Shown here: one piece after another, positions 1 to 4,869 of the stretch | Numbering within the stretch: position 1 is the stretch's first letter | Layout: each line of letters begins with the position of its first letter | Assembly: GCA_964522635.1 (NCBI GenBank) | Contig: CAZFWT010000090.1 | Span: 1 to 5,294, forward strand | From: JACGMN01 sp964522635 | Lineage (GTDB): Archaea; Halobacteriota; Syntropharchaeia; Alkanophagales; Methanospirareceae | Length of the DNA: 5,294 bases | Reading direction: 5' to 3' | The notes under the pieces: model-generated | What the model was told of the DNA's origin: nothing | The model's database searches: none | What the model saw: the letters and a program-made list of their open reading frames with translations, nothing else | Made by a program: the position numbers and the translations under genes

Positions 1-7
1 AAGTTCC

Positions 8-62
8 CTATTTCACCGAAACTTTAAATAGCCGCTTGATAATCATTAAAAAGGTGAAATAG
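8..62. repeat. 10-bp inverted repeat pair, 35 nt apart
   Basis: CTATTTCACC at 8-17 is the exact reverse complement of GGTGAAATAG at 53-62. The 35 bases between are AT-rich and hold CTTTAAATA (22-30) preceded by CGAAA, which resembles an archaeal BRE plus TATA box reading rightward. No coding frame starts downstream on that strand. It could be a long-loop hairpin, an operator pair or chance. I cannot tell which. Confidence 0.4.
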
Positions 63-158
63 ACGGCGTGATAGCCCAGTTGAGTAGTTTTTACCAGTAC
101 ATTTGCGCTGAAAATCCCGGTCGGCGCATTCGGCCTTCTCCGGGTCTTCTCGATAACC

Positions 159-189
159 GTACGTACGTACGTATGTATGTATGTACGTA
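159..189. repeat. GTAC/GTAT tetranucleotide microsatellite
   Basis: About seven and a half tandem GTAY units: three GTAC, three GTAT, one GTAC and a partial unit. The array ends 12 bases beyond the stop codon of the DUF2124 gene, on its 3' side, so it lies outside any supported coding region. The GTAC units are self-complementary. Such tracts are prone to slippage, but no gene reads through this one, so an effect on expression is not shown. Confidence 0.9.
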
Positions 190-201
190 AGCACCTACCA
201 G

Positions 202-675
202 CTACTTCACCACGCTCTCCATGGTGGTATCGATGACGACATCGAAGGGGATCTGCTTGGTCCAGCCGGCACGTTCGAAGATGTTCATGAAGCTTACCCC
301 AATGATCTTCGGCTTCGCGTCGCCTGTGATCTCCGCAATCATCTCCGTAACCGCCTCGGGAGCGCACCCGAACTTCGGCATCGCCAGACCGCCGAGCACC
401 ACCACCACATCCGGGGCGTCCGGGTCGGCATGCTCATCCAGCACGCTGAAACCCACATTCGGAACCTCCGTAATCTTCCGCGCTTCCTTCGCGTCCGCAA
501 GGGGTACATAGCTCATCTCAAAGCCCTTGTCCCGCACGGTATAGGCGAGCAATTCGATAAATGGCGTGCAGACCGCAACAGAGCCGGTAAAGACCACCTT
601 CGCACCCGCTTCGACCGCACCGATTTGCTCCCGAAAGGCACCTGTAAAGCCTACAATTCCACTCTTCTTCTCCAT
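202..675 (-). CDS. DUF2124 family protein, function unknown
   Basis: A complete 157-residue protein that I recognise by recall as the DUF2124 family, small soluble proteins known from methanogenic archaea with no established function. Visible conserved-looking blocks are a glycine/cysteine motif GSVAVCTPF (31-39), VVVLGGLAMPKFG (91-103) and GVSFMNIFERAGW (126-138). The alternation of hydrophobic strands (KVVFTG, DVVVVLGG, PKIIGVSF) with helices suggests a Rossmann-like alpha/beta fold, which is inference. There is no signal peptide or membrane segment, so it should be cytoplasmic. Length is what I expect for the family. The start is chosen because it is preceded by a purine-rich AAGGAGGAGAGG element. 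The gene ends in TAG. It is divergent from leuA across a 166-bp shared promoter region. That arrangement could allow co-regulation but does not prove a link to leucine synthesis. Confidence 0.85.
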   Translation of the reverse strand: MEKKSGIVGFTGAFREQIGAVEAGAKVVFTGSVAVCTPFIELLAYTVRDKGFEMSYVPLADAKEARKITEVPNVGFSVLDEHADPDAPDVVVVLGGLAMPKFGCAPEAVTEMIAEITGDAKPKIIGVSFMNIFERAGWTKQIPFDVVIDTTMESVVK

Positions 676-683
676 TTTCGCAA

Positions 684-695
684 CCTCTCCTCCTT
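684..695 (-). promoter_or_regulatory. Shine-Dalgarno region of the DUF2124 gene
   Basis: Read on the minus strand this is AAGGAGGAGAGG, ending 8 bases before the ATG at 675. It contains a core GGAGG (689-693) and a second, closer GAGAGG. It is the best ribosome binding site in the window and fixes the start of the gene. Confidence 0.75.
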
Positions 696-719
696 ATTTC
701 GCTTCATTCGCTCATTCAT

Positions 720-773
720 TATACCTTAATTTTATTTTATATATGCGGTGGATTATCTTTATTTATTTTATAC
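720..773. promoter_or_regulatory. Divergent AT-rich promoter region with TATA boxes
   Basis: TTTATATAT at 736-744 matches the archaeal box A reading toward leuA. Its complement (TATATAAAA) can serve the DUF2124 gene in the other direction. A second candidate for leuA, TTTTATAC, lies at 766-773. With the usual spacing of about 25 bases, transcripts would start near 770 or 797 for leuA and near 715 for DUF2124, giving leaders of roughly 45-75 and 40 bases. No clear purine-rich BRE can be assigned, and start sites are inferred, not seen. Confidence 0.5.
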
Positions 774-800
774 CCAGATCTTTTGCGGGCACGCGCGCAG

Positions 801-820
801 AGCGGAGCAGAGCGGAGCAG
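801..820 (+). repeat. 10-bp perfect tandem duplication in the leuA leader
   Basis: AGCGGAGCAG occurs twice back to back, just upstream of the GGAGG element of leuA. It probably lies in the untranslated leader. It may be a replication slippage product. No function is evident. Confidence 0.8.
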
Positions 821-824
821 GACT

Positions 825-829
825 GGAGG
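825..829 (+). promoter_or_regulatory. Likely ribosome binding site of leuA
   Basis: GGAGG with 12 bases between it and the ATG at 842. That spacing is a little long, but no other in-frame start lies nearer and the family's conserved sequence begins about 15 residues after this ATG. Confidence 0.5.
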
Positions 830-841
830 ATAGAGAACAGA

Positions 842-2371
842 ATGAGCAGAGGAGAACGTGATAGTGCGCATGGAACAAGCCGAACGATAGAGATCTTTGA
901 TACCACCCTGAGAGATGGTGAGCAGACGCCGGGCATTTCGTTCTCGCTCGAGCAGAAGCGTACGATCGCGCGGCAGCTGGAGAAGCTTGGCGTGGACATT
1001 ATCGAGGCGGGCTATCCGATAGCGTCGAAGGAGGAGAAGTCGATCGTGAAGTTGATTGCAGCGGAGGGCTTGTCGGCTCGGGTCTGCGGACTCGCGCGCG
1101 TCCTGACACAGGATATTGACGCGTGCATCGACTGCGAGGTCGATCTGATCCACATCTTCGTGCCTTCATCGCAGATACAGCGCGATCATACCACGCGTAT
1201 GAGCGAGGACGCGGTGAAGGAGCAGACGTACGCGATGACGAAGTATGTGAAGGAGCAGGGCTTCGCCTGTATGTTCTCTGCGATGGACGCGACGCGCACA
1301 GACCGTGGTTATCTCATTGAGCTCTTCAAGACCGCGGAAGCGGCTGGTGCGGACATCCTCAACGTTCCCGATACCGTAGGCGTGAGCGAGCCATTCGCGA
1401 TCTTCGAGCTGGTGGACGCGATATATCGCGCGGTCCGCGTGCCGATCAGCATCCACTGCCATAATGACTTCGGACTCGCCGTGGCGAACAGCCTGGCGGC
1501 CGTGAAGGCAGGTGCATCGCAGGTGCAGGTCTCGATGAACGGCCTGGGCGAGCGCGCGGGCAATGCGGATCTCGTGGAGACCGTCATGAGCCTGAGCGCG
1601 ATCTACGGGCTCAGAACGAATATCAAGACGGCGTATCTCTTCGAGACGGCGAAGATGGTTGAGCGATTCTCCGGCGTTCAGATCCCGATAACGAAGCCGA
1701 TCGTGGGTGAGAATGCCTTCTCGCACGAGTCGGGCATCCACGCCCACGGGGTGATCGAGAAGAGTGAGACCTTCGAGCCGGGTATTATGACGCCGGAGAT
1801 GGTGGGGCATCGACGGCGGATCGTGCTCGGTAAACATACCGGGCGGCATTCGGTGGAGAAGAAATTATCGGAGATCGGGATGTTCCTGCAGAGGGAGCAG
1901 GTGGATGAGATCCTCGAGCGCGTAAAGGAGCTGAGCGCGGGCGGCAAGAAGGTCACGGACGATGACCTCTTCACGATCGCGGAAGTGGTAACCGGAGAGG
2001 TTTCGAAGCACGAGCGCGTGGTGGAGCTCAAGGAGCTCTCGGTCATGACCGGGAACAATCTGATACCGACCGCGTCGCTGAAGGCGATCGTGCGGGGCAA
2101 GGAGTGCTGCAGCGCGCAGATGGGCGTTGGGCCCGTGGATGCCGCGTTGAAGGCAGTGCAGGAGGTAATCGGCGACGAGCTGGGGGGCTGCATCGAGCTG
2201 AAGGATTTCAGGATCGAAGCGATCACCGGCGGCTCGGACGCGCTCGCAGAGGTCATTGTGGGCGTCAAGAAGGGCGATCGGATCGTGACCGCACGGGGGG
2301 CACGAGACGACATTGTGATGGCCTCCATTGAGGCGTATGTCAACGCAGTGAACAGGCTGTTGCAGAAATAG
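842..2371 (+). CDS. leuA: 2-isopropylmalate synthase (LeuA-type acyltransferase)
   Basis: A 509-residue enzyme that condenses acetyl-CoA with 2-oxoisovalerate to give 2-isopropylmalate, the first dedicated step of leucine synthesis. The TIM-barrel synthase domain spans about 14-290. It shows the signature LRDGEQTPG (23-31) with catalytic Arg24 and metal ligand Asp25, the metal pair His205-x-His207 in HCHNDFG, and GERAGN with Asn241. A linker (HESGIHAHG 295-303, GKHTGRHS 330-337) leads to a C-terminal LeuA regulatory domain, about 396-509, expected to bind the feedback inhibitor. Length fits archaeal LeuA and exceeds the shorter homocitrate synthase AksA. Citramalate synthase (CimA) is the main alternative. 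EAGYPI (55-60) and the LeuB gene downstream favour LeuA. The frame is open upstream to 566, but that extension overlaps the promoter and the antisense DUF2124 gene, so ATG 842 is preferred. The stop is TAG. Confidence 0.88.
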   Translation: MSRGERDSAHGTSRTIEIFDTTLRDGEQTPGISFSLEQKRTIARQLEKLGVDIIEAGYPIASKEEKSIVKLIAAEGLSARVCGLARVLTQDIDACIDCEVDLIHIFVPSSQIQRDHTTRMSEDAVKEQTYAMTKYVKEQGFACMFSAMDATRTDRGYLIELFKTAEAAGADILNVPDTVGVSEPFAIFELVDAIYRAVRVPISIHCHNDFGLAVANSLAAVKAGASQVQVSMNGLGERAGNADLVETVMSLSAIYGLRTNIKTAYLFETAKMVERFSGVQIPITKPIVGENAFSHESGIHAHGVIEKSETFEPGIMTPEMVGHRRRIVLGKHTGRHSVEKKLSEIGMFLQREQVDEILERVKELSAGGKKVTDDDLFTIAEVVTGEVSKHERVVELKELSVMTGNNLIPTASLKAIVRGKECCSAQMGVGPVDAALKAVQEVIGDELGGCIELKDFRIEAITGGSDALAEVIVGVKKGDRIVTARGARDDIVMASIEAYVNAVNRLLQK

Positions 2372-2467
2372 TTAGTGGATGGATGCTTTCCTTTCGACTA
2401 GGCGGCCTCGTCGAACTCAAGAACCGTGAATCAGGAACACCAGCCTCAATGCTGAGTGCTGAGCCGA

Positions 2468-2504
2468 GCGGACGAGAAGCGTACTTTAGCGTTCCTCTCG
2501 CCGC
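2468..2504. terminator. Imperfect hairpin between convergent leuA and surface-protein gene
   Basis: The arm GCGGACGAGAAGCG (2468-2481) pairs imperfectly with CGTTCCTCTCGCCGC (2490-2504), with small bulges. The loop carries the TAA stop of the minus-strand surface gene. The placement between two converging genes suits a bidirectional terminator, but there is no clear T-run. The right arm is also coding sequence for the basic tail of the surface protein, so the pairing may be partly coincidental. Confidence 0.3.
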
Positions 2505-2894
2505 CGTATCCCTACGACAGTGAGCGCAGCGAGCAGAACGACGAGCGCAAGCAGCCCCGATGGGGTGAGAGCGGGTACACGAGGTCCGAGATAGTTCGCG
2601 ATATGATAATCAGCATTACCGTTCAGTGAGACAGTGCATTCATCAATGGCGGGATTATAGCTGTATTTTCCAAACACCTCGACCCGGTCACCAACGGAAA
2701 GATTGTCCTCGAAATATCCCCCGGGTGGGTGGGGAGATGTACATTATAACCTCTACCCCGGTACAGTTCGGGTGCGGACCACTGATCACCTCGTCGACCG
2801 TCACCATGCACTATGTTGCGCCGGGAAGTACATGCGGACCATCGGTTACCGTCCCCAGGAACACGATGTCCTCATTCGGATCGGCAACGACGGT
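2486..2894 (-). pseudogene. 3' part of a VPXXXP-CTERM secreted surface protein, disrupted
   Basis: The gene runs leftward out of the assembly gap, so its N-terminus is missing. The intact 3' frame (63 residues from an internal Met at 2677) ends with VPALTP, a hydrophobic segment of about 17 residues (GLLALVVLLAALTVVGI) and RRREER. That is the layout of archaeal VPXXXP-CTERM sorting signals, processed by an archaeosortase as the protein crosses the membrane. Upstream sequence continues the same protein as a beta-rich module (CMVTVDEVISGP, then LSVGDRVEVFGKYS, then CTVSLNG), which I guess is OB-fold-like. Two breaks interrupt it: an in-frame TAG at 2811-2813 and a frameshift within 2723-2734. 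Both lie within about 180 bases of the gap, so poor contig-end sequence is as likely as true gene decay. Function is unknown; a cell-surface or extracellular location is inferred from the sorting signal. Confidence 0.65.
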
Positions 2895-2994
2895 NNNNNN
2901 NNNNNNNNNNNNNNNNNNNNNNNNNNNNNNNNNNNNNNNNNNNNNNNNNNNNNNNNNNNNNNNNNNNNNNNNNNNNNNNNNNNNNNNNNNNNNN
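2895..2994. other. Assembly gap of 100 Ns
   Basis: Exactly 100 Ns, the conventional placeholder for a gap of unknown length. The true distance and even the adjacency of the two sides are not established by this sequence. The surface-protein gene enters the gap from the left. Nothing recognisable as that gene emerges on the right, where 2995-3121 is a purine-rich leader before leuB with no clear TATA box. Confidence 0.98.
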
Positions 2995-3121
2995 AAGTAG
3001 AAGCAGAAGATCACGATTCTTCTCTCGCACTCGTTCGTTTCGGTTGTGAACGTGTAGCGTACGTAGACAGGGTAAGAAAAGGTAAGCATAGATAAAGAAA
3101 GAGAGAGCGTGAAAGGCGAAC

Positions 3122-4264
3122 ATGAGGAGCTATAAGATTGCAGTAATGCGTGGCGATGGCATCGGGCCCGAGATCGTGGATGAAGGCATCAAGGTGCTCG
3201 AGGCGGTGTCCGAGCCGGAGGGCTTTGAGCTTGATTGGATCGAGTATCCGCACGGTGCGGATCATTTCCTGGCGACCGGTGAGTTGCTGAGCGAGGCAAC
3301 GTTGAAGGAGCTGGCAGGGTGCGCGGCGATCTATTTCGGCTGCATTGGTGATCCCCGTCTGGCGCCCGGCGTCCTGGAGCAGGGGATACTGCTCGCACTC
3401 CGGTTCTACTTCGATCAGTACGTCAATCTGCGGCCGGTGAAGCTCCTCGAGGGTGTGCGTACGCCGCTGGCGGGCAAAGGGCCCGCGGATATCGATATCA
3501 GCGTGGTGCGAGAGAACACGGAGGATTTCTACATCGGTATCGGCGGCCGCGTAAAGGGTGCAAAGGGCGCGGGCAGCACGAAGAACACCCTGGAGATTCT
3601 GCGGTCGCTCTATCAGGTCAAGTTCGAGCTGGATATCGAGACCGATGCTGATGAGCTCGCCTACCAGATCGGGGTGGTCTCGCGCAAGGGCTGTGAGCGC
3701 GTGATGCGGTTCGCCTTCGAACTCGCGCGGGAGCGCGCGAAGAAGCTAACGAGCGTGGACAAGGCGAATGTGCTGACGCACTGCTACGGGTTCTGGCGCG
3801 AGATCTTCACGGAGGTCGCGAAGGACTACCCGGAGGTCGAGACTGAGTTCAATTTCGTGGATGCGATCACCATGTGGTTCGTGAAGAATCCCGAATGGTA
3901 TGACGTTGTGGTCGCGCCGAACATGTTTGGTGATATTATTACCGATCTGGGCGCGATGATCCAGGGCGGCCTGGGACTCGCACCGGGCGGGAACATCAAT
4001 CCTGAGGGGGTATCCATGTTCGAGCCGATCCACGGTTCTGCACCGAAGTACAAGGGGAAGAACGTCTCGAACCCGATCGCGACGATCTGGGCCGGTGCGC
4101 TGCTGCTGGCGAATATCGGTGAGAAGCGCGCTTCCGATCGCGTTATAGAAGCGATTGAGTCGGTCTTGAAGGAGGGGAAGGTGCGGACCTACGACCTTGG
4201 CGGCAGCTCGAAGACGCGTGAGGTCGGGGACGCGATCGCGCAGCGGGTACGGGCCCAGGAGTAA
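3122..4264 (+). CDS. leuB: 3-isopropylmalate dehydrogenase (isocitrate/isopropylmalate dehydrogenase family)
   Basis: A complete 380-residue beta-decarboxylating dehydrogenase. It most likely oxidises and decarboxylates 3-isopropylmalate to 2-oxoisocaproate in leucine synthesis. Seen motifs: GDGIGPE (11-17); the substrate loop EQGILLALR (86-94) then NLRP with Arg104; RENTEDFY with Arg130 and Tyr137; VDKANVL with Lys214; VDA with Asp247; and NMFGDIITD with Asp271 and Asp275 for the divalent metal. The cofactor loop HGSAPKYKGK carries Lys309-Tyr310, where NAD-dependent relatives have Asp-Ile. Residues about 146-182 form an insertion compared with classical LeuB. The hydrophobic GILLALR loop and the nearby leuA favour isopropylmalate as substrate. 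The DQYVNLRPV block is shared with tartrate/D-malate dehydrogenases, and homoisocitrate or methylmalate are also possible. The start is fixed by an in-frame TGA four codons upstream; only a weak AAAGG precedes it. The stop is TAA. Confidence 0.85.
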   Translation: MRSYKIAVMRGDGIGPEIVDEGIKVLEAVSEPEGFELDWIEYPHGADHFLATGELLSEATLKELAGCAAIYFGCIGDPRLAPGVLEQGILLALRFYFDQYVNLRPVKLLEGVRTPLAGKGPADIDISVVRENTEDFYIGIGGRVKGAKGAGSTKNTLEILRSLYQVKFELDIETDADELAYQIGVVSRKGCERVMRFAFELARERAKKLTSVDKANVLTHCYGFWREIFTEVAKDYPEVETEFNFVDAITMWFVKNPEWYDVVVAPNMFGDIITDLGAMIQGGLGLAPGGNINPEGVSMFEPIHGSAPKYKGKNVSNPIATIWAGALLLANIGEKRASDRVIEAIESVLKEGKVRTYDLGGSSKTREVGDAIAQRVRAQE

Positions 4265-4276
4265 CCACCGGAGGGG

Positions 4277-4296
4277 GAAACGCAGGGCTGCGTTTC
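4277..4296. terminator. Perfect hairpin between convergent leuB and the 127-residue gene
   Basis: GAAACGCA and TGCGTTTC form a perfect 8-bp stem around a GGGC loop, 12 bases after the leuB stop and 8 bases beyond the stop of the converging minus-strand gene. The position suits a shared bidirectional terminator. No T-run follows on either strand, and archaeal termination mostly relies on T-rich tracts, so the role is inferred from placement. Confidence 0.45.
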
Positions 4297-4304
4297 GAGC
4301 GCCG

Positions 4305-4688
4305 TCAGGCAGTGAGTGCTTCGAGTTTACGAAGCTCGGGTCTACGGAACCCGATAAAGAGCCCGTTGGCTTTGCCGCCCACGCAGGTCCTGGTCTTCTG
4401 ACCTGGCGGCAGCACGGTGGTGAGGTGCGAGCTGAGAACCTTTACCGTATCGTTCCCCTCGGTTCTGATCAGTATCCCGCCCTCGATGCCGATAATCCAG
4501 ATGAAGGTGCGTGTCTTTGGCGGTATCAAGCTGGCCAGTGCCGGATGCTCGAGATCGAGATGCGTCACGGTCGCGCGAGCATAGCCTTTCAGATGGAGGT
4601 AGACGTGCGCGTCGGTTAACTCCTCCTCGTCGTTCAGAAAGATGCGCGCGTCCAGCGGTAGTTTGCCTGCTGTTGTAGGTATGGTCAT
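4305..4688 (-). CDS. Hypothetical 127-residue soluble protein
   Basis: I do not recognise this protein. It is 127 residues and looks genuinely coding: codon use resembles its neighbours, it fills the space opposite leuB without overlap, and it stops 40 bases from the leuB stop. The sequence is rich in short beta-like segments (ARIFLN, DAHVYLHLKGYARATVTHL, TRTFIWIIGIEGGILIRT, DTVKVLSS) and ends in a basic stretch (FRRPELRKLEALTA). It has one cysteine (Cys102), no signal peptide and no clear membrane span; FIWIIGIEGGIL is too short and contains a Glu. A small beta-barrel or beta-sandwich is a guess. The ATG at 4688 is the first after a TGA in another frame and has no Shine-Dalgarno sequence, so a leaderless or weakly led message is possible. 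No function can be assigned. Confidence 0.6.
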   Translation of the reverse strand: MTIPTTAGKLPLDARIFLNDEEELTDAHVYLHLKGYARATVTHLDLEHPALASLIPPKTRTFIWIIGIEGGILIRTEGNDTVKVLSSHLTTVLPPGQKTRTCVGGKANGLFIGFRRPELRKLEALTA

Positions 4689-4869
4689 GTCATGGATGTA
4701 ATTACTGCGCTCTTACACAAGTGCTGCAACAGTGTTAACCTGCCTATCATTGTATGATGTAGTAAGGAATGGCCCGGCATTACTGACTATCATACATACT
4801 TTCAACGCGCCCCCTATCAATCGCCTCAGCATCGTCCCTTAATCATTCAAATCGAGCATCTCCAGCGGT
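4689..4869. other. Intergenic region between two minus-strand genes
   Basis: This should hold the promoter of the 127-residue gene and the 3' end of the coiled-coil gene. I see no convincing TATA box at the expected distance. A small palindrome ATCAT-TGT-ATGAT (4746-4758) and a second CTATCAT (4787-4793) are the only structures seen. Either could be an operator or chance. Confidence 0.4.

Noticed and set aside
1..22. The GTTTC-starting sequence on the minus strand at the left edge as a CRISPR repeat
   Set aside because: Only one copy is visible, with no spacer periodicity. The shared arm at 53-62 is inverted rather than direct.
566..841. Upstream in-frame extension of leuA, including an ATG at 743 that would give a hydrophobic MRWIIFIYFIP start
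   Set aside because: It overlaps the TATA box and the tandem leader repeat, and its far part is antisense to DUF2124. LeuA is cytoplasmic and its conserved sequence begins after ATG 842.
1166..1849. Long minus-strand frames inside leuA, and similar frames opposite leuB
   Set aside because: They are shadows of GC-rich coding sequence on the other strand. Their Arg/His/Ser-rich composition lacks any domain pattern.
2383..2523. A 46-residue plus-strand frame after leuA, with a TnpB-tail-like feel (ELKNRESGTPASML)
   Set aside because: It has no ribosome binding site and overlaps the surface gene's coding end, and I cannot match it to any transposase. At most it is a remnant, and I would not annotate it.
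2995..3089. Minus-strand frame to the right of the N gap as the N-terminus of the surface protein
   Set aside because: Its sequence (MLTFSYPVYVRYTF onward) has no signal peptide pattern and no resemblance to the module left of the gap. The region is better read as the leuB leader.
4705..4740. Imperfect palindrome around TTACACAAGTGC and GTTGCAACAGTGTTAA-like sequence upstream of the 127-residue gene
   Set aside because: The arms fall out of register after a few bases, so it is not convincing as an operator or hairpin.
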